DNA from: Asterochloris sp. CNOR1
Taxonomy: Eukaryota > Chlorophyta > Trebouxiophyceae > Trebouxiales > Trebouxiaceae
DNA: 64,000 nt
Assembly: GCA_963969365.1 (NCBI GenBank)
Contig: OZ017755.1
Span: forward strand, 2,232,001 to 2,296,000
Direction of reading: 5' to 3'
Of this stretch, positions 20,601 to 32,500 are shown piece by piece. A program made the position numbers and the translations under genes. The notes under the pieces are model-generated. The model searched no databases and was not told the origin of the DNA. It saw only the letters and a program-made list of their open reading frames with translations. Each line of letters begins with the position of its first letter. Position 1 is the first letter of the stretch.

Positions 20601-23600
20601 TGCATGATGCTGGCGTCAGAGCCTCTGACTGGTGCCATGAAGTGACTCCTGCCTAAGGCACAAGACGCGGAGTGCAGGAGGGTTTGTATGCAGCAGATGC
20701 TTGTCCAGGGCCACTGCTGGCCCTGGGCCACTGCTGGAACAGCACTTTTTTGCTGACTGCTGCCGGCAGAGGCTGCGGTGGAGAGTGCAAGTTGCTTCTG
20801 CCCCAGGGCTGCCCCTCCAGTTGACATTTTGCCTGCAGAGGAACCAGGAGGAGCACGAGAAGCAGAACCGGGCCCACAAAGTGGAGCTCAGGCTGCTGCA
20901 CCAGCAGATGGATGAGGCCTGTGGAGCCTTTGACAGTTCGCTTCAGGTGCGGCGATCTTCCACATTGCGCAGCATTGGGCAAGCTGCACATCACACAGGG
21001 CTGAGTGGAATGTCTACCTGGCTTGCTGCTGGCGCGCCACGCCATGCCATGTCATTGCCTGGTACCTCACAGGCACCTGGTGCACTTGACAAGCAACCTG
21101 CAAGATTGCCAAGCGCAGCTGCATTGCCATAGCCCTTTGATGCATGGCAGGGAGTGGCTGCTGAGGGGCACCTGCTTTGCCCAGCCCTGTCGTCAGCCGA
21201 CAACAGCAGCTGCCCACACCAAGGCTCTCCTGCAGAGGATGTCTTGAACACCAGCTGCAGCCTTGGCAGCATCACCTGACAGCCCATAGCGATGTGTGAT
21301 GTCGAGGCACCGAGCAGAGTGCAGAGCTCCCGCCAGCCCTCAGGCATGCCCCCAACTCAGCTGCATGTAACACCAGACCTGCTGGATTCTGCAGGAGCTG
21401 CGGGTCAGGCGCGAGCGCACCCTGCTCGGCCTCCACAATCTGGAGCTGTCCCAGCTCAGCCTGGCGCAGGCAGCTGAGCAGCAGGTGCTGCTTCAGCAGG
21501 CTGACGCAGCCATTTCTAGTGGACTGGCGGCCAGCCTTAGGGCTCACCAGGAGCACTTGCCGCAGCTGCAGGCAGCACAGGAGGAACTGATCAGGTCAGC
21601 GGCAATGAGCTCGTGCCTGGAAATCTGTCATGTCAAGGCCCCTGCCTACCTGCTCTTTCCAGTCGTGTGCTTGACTTTGATATAGCTGGCCAAGCACTGT
21701 CCAAGCGAGTCGGAGCGCAAGCTTCAACCTGTTTGCACGCTATGTCTGGCATCAACATGAGAGACTGGTTGCCCCACAGCAGCAGGTCAACTGCCTTGCA
21801 CACTCAAGGGCCCATCTCTGCGACTGGTCCCCTGCGTGCACCTCTGTGATGGCTGCCTGCAGGTTGAAGGCGGGCCTGGCAGCCCTGCAGCAGCACCAGA
21901 GGGCCACTGACCGGGTCTGCAGAGCCCTAGCGCAGCGCTGCCCCGGCAGCACCGAGCTGCAGCACATGTACCATGACGGCACCAGGGGGTTCACTCCCGT
22001 TCCTGACGCTCTGGCAGTTAGTCCAGAGCTGCTGGTGCAGCAACCAGCCCTGCCGGAGGCAGCAGCAGCTCCACTGCTGCATACTCAGCCGGCGGGGACC
22101 AAGCCGCTGCTCACTGAGGCTGACAGGCCGGCTGAGGTTGACGCTGAGGACTGGGCCCACCTGGTGCAGCTGAGGGATCTGAGGCTGACAGTGCAGAGGG
22201 AGGCTGCCAGCGTGTCGCAGCAGGGCAAGGGCCTGCAGCAGCAGATAGACAGAGCCCTGCTGGCGGAGCAGCAGATGCTGGGCCAGATCCAGCTGCAGAA
22301 GGAGGTGGGCAGCACTGTTGCAAGCAAGGCCAGCCCACAGCACCGTGGACTGGACACCACCCTGTGGGCCATGCATGAGCAACTGGCCTGGCAGTGTCCG
22401 ATGCTGGCGGTGCCCTGGCTGGCTTGCTCAATTGCATGTGGAGCCCCGACATGTGGAGCTCCGGCATGTGGACAGCAGCAAGTCCTTGGTGCATTTATAC
22501 CACAGTGCCTTGCACAGCAGGGCAGCGTCGACTGTAGCAGGGCAGCTACTGCAACATGAGCTTTGAGCAGGCCTGTCTTGGGCTGCAGAGGCTGGAGCAC
22601 AATAAGAACGAGGCCCTCCACCACGCATATAACCTGGACGTGATCAGCATGCTGAAGCAGGGGCAGGTAGAGGGCCTGGATGGGCAGCTCATGCCAGACA
22701 CCTCTGACCTAGTCATGCTGAGCAGGTAAGTATGTCAAGGTGCAGCTCATTGAGGCTCGAAGGCTTCTAAGAGGGACAAGCAGGTCATGGCAGACACCTC
22801 TGACCTGAATATGCTGAGCAGGTGAGCATTATCAAACACACACATCGGGGCTGGGAGGCACGCTGAAGAGATGGCCAGATCATGCCAGGCCCTGTCTGGC
22901 GTTGGACTGAGCACGGACTTTCTGGCGTGCAGAGTGGTACACCTCAGGCGTTACAATCAAGCTTGCGACACGGTTGTTGGAGCGAGCTGACAGCAACGCT
23001 GCACTCCTCTTCTGCCGACAATGAGCAAAGTTGTGGGGCAAAGGGAACCAGCATCAATTGCTCATTCTGTTGTCAGCTGGCAGAAGGATGACTGAGCCGG
23101 CGTCAAATCTGCTTGTTCTGTTGGCAGCTGGACGGGCCTAACCAAACCAGCATCAACTGCTTGCCCTGTTGGCAGCTGGCAGGGTGCTGACTGGACCCAT
23201 GCCCGGGACATATGCCTGGTGATGTGTGTTCTGCAGGGATGTGATCGCGCTGCTGAATGGGGCAGTGCGTGAGCAGGGTACGGCAGCGGTGGCCCTCATG
23301 CAGGGCCTGCTGAAGCTCAAGCGGGTAGTGGCCGCTGACAAGTGGGATTGCGACGCGGCCCAGCTGAGGCTGCACCACATGCAGGAGGTGCGTGGTCCCC
23401 CTTGAGACAGTCCCTGACGAGTGGGTAGCGACGCAGAGCTGAGGATGCACCTCATCGAGGAGGTGCATGCTGGCCCTTGAGCAGAACGGGTGCTGTAGAA
23501 AGCTTCAGCATCCTATGCTGAGACTTATAAGTTGGACTGCAATGTAGCCCAGTGGGGGAAGGTGCGCCCTGCTGCTGGATGAAACATTCTCACATGCTGG

Positions 23601-25550
23601 GAAGATATCAACGCTGACCTTATTCACGCTGGGCTGGATGAAGTTTGCCATGGCTGGCAACAGTACTGCTGTGGCCATCATGCAGGGGCTTGGGGCAATG
23701 CAGCTGCTGCATGTGACCGCATGGGCCAGCATACAGCTGCTATCAAGGTGCTGCCTGCAGCAGGTGAGGCAGTCTGCCTGTCGACTCTGCCACTGAGGTG
23801 CTGCCTGCAGGAGTTAAGGGAGATGCAGCTGCTGCATGTGACTCGCAAGGTGGCCCACGTCATCCCCGACTTGGAACTGCTGGCCAGCTCGCATGATACA
23901 AAGTCGTCTGCTGTCATGGACAGGCAGCGCACGCTGGCCAGCAACCGCCTCAAGCAGCACCAGCGGCAGGTGAGGGGGCGCTTGAGGGTGAAGGATGGTG
24001 CGGCTGGGTTTTGGCTGCGCGGTGCCACAAGCAGGACAAGCTGGGGGCCGGCAGGTGTAGGTACTCTGGTAGAGGTTGTCCTGTGGTCAGCAACTGCCTC
24101 AAGCAGCACTGGTAGCAGGTGTGTGGGTGCATGCTGGTGCAGAGCCCTCTAAAGGTGGGTGCCTGCCTGCAAGTGCAGGAACTCTGGAAGTTATAGCTTC
24201 AAGTCTGCAACTGTCTCGAGCAGCAGCTGCAGCAGGTGGGTGTTCGCAGGTGCAGGAAGCTCTGGTGCTGGTTGTGTATGGCCAGCAAGCGCCTCAAAGC
24301 AGCACCAGCCATGCGGCTGCTTGTGACAGGCACCTGCCGAGCCTCGCATGACCCTGCAAGTCACATGCTGCGTGCCATGTACGCTCCTGGCAGCTGCAAC
24401 GTGGATGGCTTACACTGCCCTGCATGTCAAGAAGCCTAATGCCTGGCAACAGGACAGAGACTGCAGAACCCCTCTGTAGGTGGGCAAGCCTGCATCTCAA
24501 TCAGCTTCCCGGGGGTTGTGCATGCATCTATCATGGTCGCGACACCAGTTGGCAAATTGAATTATGCAGATTTTCAACTTGTATGTAGATGACCGTCCCC
24601 TCGTGTGCAGGTGGCAACCCGTGAAGCACAGTGGGCCCAGCTGACACATGAGCTGGCAGCCTGCTTTGCAGAGAATGAGGCAGCCATGCAGGACACCGAG
24701 GAACAGAGCGCAGCAGTGCAGCGCTGTCAGCACTTGCAAGATGTTTTGAAGGAGCGCCAAGGTGTGCGTTCACTGGGCTTGGTGTCATTTGTGGCATTGA
24801 TGGCTGGTGATATTGGGAATTGTTGTCTGGACACCTGTTAGGACAGGGACAGTGCTGGACCTTGGCTGGCAGGCTGGAGAGGACAGGCTAGAACACTTCC
24901 AGTCTTTAGCAGGACGTTCTGAAGGACTGGGCGTGCGGAAGGCTGTCAGGCATACCAAGCTGGGCCTGAAGTCTTGTTCTTGAGATCCATGCTGGGCGTA
25001 GGCACCAGACTGTGTTGTGCTCTCGATGTGCGAAGTGCACCCTGCTGCTGGGTACCATGGGGCATGTGGAGACCTGGCTGAGCGCTTGCAGAGCCAGGCT
25101 GTGACATGTGCTCCTCCTTTGCCCTGTCTGCGCTCAACACACATGTGCTGCCACTGTCTGACCCCTTCCCTCCTCCGTCCTGCTCTTCCTGAGTGTGACC
25201 TGACTACTGCACTCAGAGCCACTGTGCCAAGTTTGATGCCTCTGTCTTCCTGTCTTGGAAACCCAGGCTGTGACCCATGTCCTCTCCTTATCTGCAGCCA
25301 GCACTCTGTGCTGCCAGTCTTTGAAACCTGCCCTGTCCTGGATGCAGAGGACCGACGGGCAGTGCAGAAAGTGCAGATGAATACCGCTGCCAGCATGCAT
25401 GCCCTCCGTAAAATCTGCAAGGCCCAGCAGCATGACATTGAGACCTTGCGTGCCCAAACAGCGACATGGCTTCAGCGCAGCATGCCCTCCTTTGCCATGT
25501 GCCGCCCCCTGCCTGGCACCCCTGACCTCAAGCCTGAGTACCTATCGTGA
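17691..25550 (+). CDS. CFAP43-like flagellar coiled-coil protein (C-terminal type)
   Basis: Long, mostly helical protein resembling the C-terminal coiled-coil half of CFAP43 (a T/TH-complex axonemal protein). Phase-checked exons include 17691-17879, 19283-19459, 19622-19796, 20182-20339, 20839-20946, 21395-21594, 21863-22304, 22589-22725, 23237-23387, 23811-23969, 24611-24761 and 25348-25550. The parts between 17973 and 18979 are less certain. Telling segments are EERWMALPDAELTAQQKA, then HKVELRLLHQQMDEACGAFD, then DVISMLKQGQVEGLDG, DVIALLNGAVREQGTAAVA and EMQLLHVTRKVAHVIPDLE. It ends IETLRAQTATWLQRSMPSFA. The family normally has N-terminal WD repeats; none are seen, and the model starts in coiled coil. 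CFAP43 rests on recalled pattern likeness; CFAP44 or another axonemal coiled coil is possible. Confidence 0.6.
19728..19973 (+). repeat. Exon-edge echo after exon 19622-19796
   Basis: The source at 19728-19843 covers the exon end, donor and early intron. The copy at 19852-19973 repeats GCAGCAGCTGCAGAGG, GAGGTGCTGG/GAGATGCTGG, GGTGTGCAGACATGTCCTTGC and TCCTGCACA in order. Period about 122 bp. Confidence 0.75.
20276..20560 (+). repeat. Two echoes after exon 20182-20339
   Basis: The source at about 20276-20372 is followed by a copy at 20373-20476 (GATGCCGCAGAGCTCACTGT... then GATGCGCTGCACA) and a weaker one at 20480-20560 (CACGGCTCACTGCCTGGCCA, CCAAGGCTGA). Period about 103 bp, with divergence rising away from the exon. 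Confidence 0.75.
22682..22900 (+). repeat. Echoes of exon end and donor after exon 22589-22725
   Basis: The source reads CATGCCAGACACCTCTGACC, then ATGCTGAGCAG|GTAAGT. The copy at 22779-22826 reads CATGGCAGACACCTCTGACC, then ATGCTGAGCAG|GTGAGC, so its donor is still intact. A third, weaker copy starts near 22868 (CAGATCATGCCAGGCC). Confidence 0.85.
23046..23190 (+). repeat. Three ~49-bp tandem repeats in intron
   Basis: Variants of CATCAACTGCTTGCCCTGTT followed by GGCAGCTGG occur at 23052-23081, 23102-23131 and 23150-23179. They lie in the intron before exon 23237-23387; no exon source is evident. Confidence 0.75.
23336..23571 (+). repeat. Two echoes after exon 23237-23387
   Basis: The source (GACAAGTGGGATTGCGACGC...GAGGTGCGTGG) is copied at 23412-23484 (GACGAGTGGGTAGCGACGCA...GAGGTGCATGC). 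A weaker copy lies at 23519-23571 (AAGTTGGACTGCAATGTAGC, AAGGTGCGCCC). The coding frame is not kept. Confidence 0.7.
23683..23850 (+). repeat. Acceptor-side echo before exon 23811-23969
   Basis: ATGCAGCTGCTGCATGTGAC from the exon start (23823 onward) also occurs at about 23697-23716 in the preceding intron, followed by CGCATGGGCC against CGCAAGGTGGCC. GGTGCTGCCTGCAG also appears twice (near 23749 and 23797), so the acceptor itself was duplicated. Confidence 0.75.
23936..24310 (+). repeat. Three echoes after exon 23811-23969
   Basis: The exon end CAGCAACCGCCTCAAGCAGC plus CAG|GTGAGG is echoed at 24088-24120 (CAGCAACTGCCTCAAGCAGC, then GCAGGTGTGTG), at 24204-24240 (GCAACTGTCTCGAGCAGCAG, then GCAGGTGGGT) and at 24281-24310 (CCAGCAAGCGCCTCAAAGCA). 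An ACTCTGG...GGTTGT block between copies repeats as well. Confidence 0.85.
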
Positions 25551-26505
25551 AGGAGGCTGCACTGATATGCAACTGACAGAGCGCATGTTGCATGGTACTG
25601 TGTGTTCCTTCTCTGTTCTTGGTTTGTTGTGCCAGCTGACAGACATCACGTGCCCTTGGTAGATTTGAAGGCAGCATGAAACATCCACTGACATGAAGGG
25701 TGCTATGGGAGAATATGACTTGCTGTCACACACCAGTCTGAGGCATTAAGGATAGGCAAGTCAACTGGCTCTGGACCTAGCAGGCAGAGCGGTGATTGAA
25801 TGACTTGAAGTACGAGCTTGTATTGCAGCAACAAGCCCTGAGCAACCTTATATCCAGATGCAGATGTATGCCCATGTTTGCAGAGGGGATGATCAGCTGC
25901 AATGTCAGGCGGGCATAGATGTCCAGCGTATTGGCAGCTGCCTGCTCCACATGAGACTCCTTTTACAGCCTCTCCCATGCAAATAGTTGCTGGGGCATGC
26001 CCAACACCCATGGAAGTAGGAAGCTGCTGCCTGTGGCGATCAGCAAAGTCCACAGCGTCCTGGGGCATATTATCTCATTTGCATGCTCCCTTGTGCACGG
26101 TGAAGCCAGCAGAGACCTGTCTCCTGCAAGATGCACTTGCCACCCATGCATTACAGGAAAATCCCACCTGCAATCTCCTGCTGGGGTCGGTTGGCCCTCT
26201 GCTTGGCTACATGAGCCTTTTATTTATTTATGTGCGTATTCCTCTGTATCAGTGCAGCCACCTTCTGCTCAATGTCTGGCATGACTGTCTGGCATGTGTG
26301 AAGACCTGGTCAGATAGGGTGACCAAGCAGGCTGAAACCAAGCAGGCTGGAACGTGACATATGCTAATCAATCAGCTTTCCATGTAGTGCACTGTCTATA
26401 GATGTGCCTTTCGTGAATATATCTGAGCATTCATAACGCAGTCATAAAGCTTCACAGGAGGCGATCCTGGGCACTGGACCAGCTTGCTCTCGAGAGTCTG
26501 CTGGG
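25551..26505. other. Intergenic region upstream of ABC transporter
   Basis: About 955 bp between the coiled-coil gene stop and the transporter start, holding the former's 3' UTR and the latter's promoter. A short tandem AAGCAGGCTG motif occurs near 26323-26350. No exon with convincing coding character was found. Confidence 0.4.
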
Positions 26506-29500
26506 ATGCAGACCAGTGGCCTGATGCATGGAGTACAGCATGAACCAGAGGAGTCACCAGGCTCTGGCAATGCTCTCCCGGCCACCAATGCTTCAATACA
26601 GGACAGGCTGAAGGTGGGGCCACAGCAAGATGCTGGCACCAGAGCCGCAGCTTCAGGAGAGGCAGAGGAACAGGAGCCGGCTGTCTCACACATCAGCCAG
26701 GAGGCGCCGCCAGCAGCTAAGATGCCTCACACAGCCTCGCAGCGCGTGCGTCTGGTTGATCAGGCCCTGAAGACGCAGGACATGGACAACGGCGTCTTCC
26801 TGCAGAATGTCCGAGATAGGCTTGACAGGTGATCACCAACATCACTAAACTCCCAAATCTGAGAAGGCATTCCATTCGACTTCATACAGCAGGCATTGAA
26901 GTTGGCCGGTGCTGGTCTGTGAAAGTCAGATGCTGTGCTCCAAATGGACGGACTCCCTCCAAACATGGTGCTGGCATCTCCCCATCAGCCTGCTGCACAG
27001 AGCTCTGCTCCTCTGTGCCTCAACCTCTGTTTCAACCCTACTTCATTGGCCCCTTGCCAAGGAAGCTGCACATCCCAGAAGGTGAAGGCTTGAGCTGCCC
27101 CTTAGTGGTGGAGGCTGTGCAGGCAAATTCTGTCACTCTGCAACTAAGCATCACCAATGCACCTTCCCACCTGCACTCCCAGGCAGCCTCGCCTCAGCTG
27201 CCAGCATGTCCCTGAGCAGCTGTTCTGGTGGGCCTGCAGAGTGGGCATCCACCTGCCATCGGTCACAATTCGCTTCAGGGGCTTGACTGCCAGCGCGACA
27301 GCCGTCTCTGCAGAAAATGCTCTGCCCAGCATCTGGAACAGCTACAAAGGCTTTGTGGTGGTGAGCCAGGGATGGACTTACTTCTGGAGCCTTGGCTTAG
27401 CTCTGGCATGCTGTTACCGTCCTAGCTCCAGCAAGATATCTTCTGAATACTGCGTGCTTGAATGTCATTTGTACAGCCCAGCACATGCCAAACATTGGGG
27501 GCATTTCCTCTCAGCTGACAATGCTACCTGCAGGGCTGGCTGCAGAAGGGGCGCCTGCTCAAGCAGAACAAGCTGGAGATCCGCATCCTCAAGAAGATCA
27601 GTGGGGAAATTCGCCCGGGGCGGCTGACACTTTTGCTGGGCCCTCCCTCCTCAGGTGGCGGCCCAGCTTGAGCATTGTGGCCTATGCTGCACTCACTATG
27701 CAGGCAGTCATCAATGGGCTTTTGTGCCTCCGTGAGGATGTGCCCGCCTCATGCTTCACAGCATTTGGCTGTGTGCTTGGTGTGGGCTCTTGCTGTCCAG
27801 GCTGTTTGAGGCCACCTCTGGATCAGTTGTGGTCCGCCACAGGCTTGCTGTCAGCCCTGCACAAACTTTTGTGCCCGCCCCTTTGCGTCACAGTACACAG
27901 CTGTGTGCCTGCTGTGACTGCTTCAGTTGCAGCTGCCTCGGGGTTGTTAGTGGTTGGCCATGGGCTTAGTGTGAGCACTTGATGCCATGAGTCCCAGGTG
28001 CCCCATTGTTTGCAGCCAATGGCCACGCTGCGTTTGTCCTGTTGCCCCTATGCTGCAACCCCCTTTCTATGTGTTGATGCTGTCAAAGTCCAATGCTGCA
28101 GGCCTCTTGCGCCTATCTGCGCAGCTTAGGGCACTTTGTGCCGTGGTGATTGAGGCCACACTCCTTACACATGCTGCGGTTGTCACAATATGTACTCTTG
28201 CAGGGAAGAGCACCCTGCTCAAATCTATGGCTGGGCGGCTGAAAGATTCAGGGCTCAAGCTTGGGGGCGAGATCACCTTCAATGGCTTCACCCTCGACTC
28301 CTTCATCCCTGAGCGCACGGCAGCCTATGTCTCACAGAATGACAACCACATGGCAGGCAAGTCCCAGCAGAGTGAGGTCTGGGGCATCTGTGCAGTGTCT
28401 GGGGTGTGTGCACTTCGCAAGCGAAGGGGCGCTGAAGGCATCACATGGCTGCAAGACTGCTTTGTTTGCATGCCGTTCATGCCTGGCTCACGTCTGCCTC
28501 ATTCGCTGTGCTCTGACTTGTTGTGTGCTCTGAATTGCTGAAAAGCCAAGCAGACTGGGGCTGGCAGGTCGGCTCGTTGGCTCAGCTAGGCCATGTGGGT
28601 CAACAGTCTCGTTGTCTGCTCTGCAGAGTTGACAGTCCGGGAGACTCTGGACTTTGCTGCCAGAGTGCAGGGCCCAGACTTTGGTGAGCAGTGCTTGACA
28701 GCAGTCGCCATGGAAACAGGGGAGACATTGCACCCAATGCTCAGCCTGGTCGGCTCAACTCCTTCAGCAGAGAGTCTCAGCATCAAGTATTGCGACTGAA
28801 CAGCTGGACTTTGCGCCTTCCATGCACCACTTGAGGTGGCTCTGCTGTCTCCTGCCAACCTTGACTTGTGCGGCCCTGGGCCAGAGAGGGCCGCTTTGTG
28901 CAGTGTGCCTCTGCAGCTGCCTCCAGGACAACTTCTGTGTCCCTGACTGCCTGCCTGTGTTGGCCCACAGATGAGATCCATGAGCTCCATGAACGGGAGC
29001 AGGAGCTTGGCATCAAACCTGACCCTGACCTGCTTGCCTTCATGAAGGCCAGTGCCAAGCGTGGCAAGCGCCACAGCATCATGACTGATTATGTCATGAG
29101 AATACTGGGCCTTGAGGTATGCGATGCTGTGGGATGTGCCAGTCCCGGAGTTCTGCTGCTTCTGGACTTACATTATGCATCTGCTGCCCAGGCGCCACTG
29201 GTGCTTCCATGCTGGTTTGTGTGGTCAGCTGCATGCTTTCAGGGCAAATCCCTTGCCTTCAAGGGTGGACCCAACATTGTCTGCATGTGCAGAGTACAGG
29301 CACTCATGACTTGGTGCAGCCCCCCAGATAAACTCTAGGAAGCATCTGCACACATGCACTTACTCATCTGCGCTGTGCACCAAGGCACCTGCGGACTGCA
29401 GGTCTGCGCTGAGACCAAGGTGGGCTCCCACATGATCCGTGGCATCAGTGGGGGCCAGAAGAAGCGCCTTACGACAGGTGGGGTCTTGGTGCAGGGCAGG

Positions 29501-32500
29501 TTTTCACTATGTGTCCCCTGCTGCTGCGCTGCTCATGAGGCAGGTGCCTGGCAGGACCTCTGACAGATGGGCACAACTTCAGGACCTCTGGCGCTGTCCT
29601 TGTACTCTGCAGCGCATGTCTGCAGGCGGTGCTGCTCTATTGTCAGCACCTGCTCAAGCACTCAACCATGTCTGTACAGGCGAGAATGTTGTGGGGCCCA
29701 CCAGAACTCTTCTCATGGACGAAATCACAACGGGCCTGGATGCAAGCACAGCGTTCCTGGTCTGCCGCTGCATCAAAAACCTAGTCCGCCTCCGAGAGGT
29801 GAGTGTTGGCCGCCTCCCTGCTTGGACTGCAGTTCTAGTGCTTCTGTGGCTGATCTCTCAGGTTATGAGGGCATGGCCATAGAAGGGGACACATCAGCTC
29901 AGTCATCTCATCGAAATCCAAGCACCACTCGTGTGGAGGCTGCTGCCTGAAACCGAACATGTGTAGCATATGTTCAGGTCGGGGCTGCAGCCTGAGAAGG
30001 CTGCTCATGACTCGGCACATCCCTACACTATGAATGGTCTCAGGCTGTTCAGCGTGCCAGGACTGCTTCCGGCATTCACACCAGTGCATGACATTATAGC
30101 TGCCCTCCTTTCTGCAGTGTACTGTTGTGATCTCCCTCCTCCAGCCTCCGCCAGAGACGTACGATCTGTTTGATGACATCATGCTGCTGGCAGAAGGTGA
30201 GGGAGGCTGCTGCAGAGGCTCAGCGCCACTGCCGCTTGCGAGGCGCCTGCCCTGTACAAAGCACCTGCGCCTGCCCGCCACAAAGGTTTCGCGCCTGCCC
30301 CTGCTCTGCTTGCCCTCTGTAAGGTTGCTGTGCAGCCTGAGGTAGGTGGCCGCCAGCTGTATGATCTGGGGCAGTGCTGCCAAGGTATCGAGCCCTTAAG
30401 CGCCTTCCATATCTCGCTCGTGCGGTTGCCAGCTCACGCCCAGCGGGTTTCGCTCATGCAGGCTATCTCGTGTACCATGGCCCACGCAAGGAGGTCCTGC
30501 CATTTTTTGAGTCTGTGGGGTTCCATCTGCCGGGCAGGAAGGGCGTGGCAGACTTCCTGCAGGCAAGCTTGCTGCTGGCTGGAGCACCTTGCATGCTGCA
30601 GGCCAGCCAGGCCAGTGCCAGCATCTGCATGAAAGGGACAACCTTGGGTCAGCTTTGTGAGGAAGAGCGTCAAGGTTTGCCAAGCTAGAGCTGTGCCTGC
30701 ACTGCTGTACCAGAGCTCTTACTGTGTGGATCGCTGTGAGCCATCAGCATTTTGGAGCAGAATTTGAACGGGATTGCACATCCGGAGAGGCGTCCTGCCT
30801 TGAAAGTGCCACAGTCTCAAGCTTGTGGTGATGTGACCCCAGGAAGTCACCAGCAGAAAGGATCAGGAGCAGTACTGGAACAAAGCAGACCCCTGGAAGT
30901 TCATCCCGGCGCAGGAGTTGGCAGAGATGTTTGCCAAGAGCAAGCGTGGCCAGGCCAATGCAGCTCAGCTTGCTCAGGAGGCCGCCTGCACCGATGAAGG
31001 TGGGTGCTGCCTGCACAGATGCTCAGTGCTGCTTCATGTGCCATGCCAGCAGCTATCACCTCTGCGTTACACACTTGTGCAGCTTGCACCCTGTCCTTGC
31101 ATGGACTACCCTTTGCGTCTGCATCCATGAATGATGTTCCTGCCATTCCTTCTGCCCTTCAACTTTGTCAACGTCTGCAGCTCTGTGCAGCTGCCATGGC
31201 TTCAGGCCCGCTGCCCAAGGCGTTTGAGGCATGAATGTGGAGAGTCTCTTGTCTTCATTACTGTTCTCGCTAACCTGCTTTGGGGTCAGCAAAAGGGCCG
31301 CGAGATAGTCGCCCTAGCAGCCTGTTTGCATTCACCTGTCCTGTTCGGCTGCAGCATTCAGCATGTCCCCTTATGCTGACCTAGGCAGGTGCGGCCGCCC
31401 TGGCTCAGCCTCCCGTGCCTGAAGCAGTCTGCTCAAGGTTCTTGTTGCTGCAGGATAGGGGGCCCCACTGCTTTCCTGCTTAGCCCCATCAAGCTCTGCA
31501 GTCTCTGTTTGTTCGGAGTCACGCATGCGGGTCGATCACGTTGTCTGGCAAGTCCCTTCAGCAGCGCTTGCAGCTCTGTGCTGCACTGCTCTGCTTTGAC
31601 CTTCCCCTTTGTGACTGTGCCCTGCGGGCCTGCTGCTGCAGGGCGGGCAGCTCTTGTCCACCGGCGCTTTGCTCTGTCACGCTTTGCAGCCACCAAGGCA
31701 CTGCTGCGTCGCGAGGTGACGCTCATGCAGCGGAATGCCATCGTGTACGCCTACAGACTCTGCCAGGTCAGTGCTGGGGGCATGCAACGGCTGCGTGCAC
31801 CATGAACCACCTTGTGAACAGCTTTTGACTTTCTCCTGTTTGCCAAGGCCCATGTTGCTGTAATCTATTTTCAAGCTTTCTTCACAGCTGCATCGCACTG
31901 ATGCAGTGTCGATGCCTGCAGGTTGCCATTGTTGTTTTTGCGTACTCTACAGTATTCCTCAGGACAGGCCTCCACCCTGACGGCATCAATGATGGCCAGA
32001 AGTACCTGGCAGCCCTCTTCTTCACCACATACTTTCTCAACGCATCTGCATGGTGAGCTGTCTGCAATGAGGCTTCAGCAATTCCCACTCAGCTGCTTTC
32101 TGCCCACGGTCAGCCAAGACCAAAGGCTGCACTTCAGCTGGGCACTGGCTTCATCTGCTGTGTGTAGCTCTAGCATACAGCTAAGGAAGGCTGCTGACCA
32201 GTCCCTGTGGTGACTCTTGTGTTGCTGCTCCTGCAGGTCTGAACTTGCCATTGCGGTGAGTCAATATCTCATGCCATCAGTCAGGCATCGTGGCCGTGAG
32301 CAGGCACTAGCTTGGCACAGCAAGGCCTCAACATGCTGCCAGGATCTGTGCCAGGCACCAGATGTGGCTGCTTGGAAGACCATCTCCTTTCGTTCACTCA
32401 TGCTGCCTGCTGCTTGGGCATGCAGCTGCATCACCCAACTGCCCTCTCATCCTGACAACCGCCCTGGGTTCTGTTCTGCCTGCAGCTCCAGTCTGCTACT

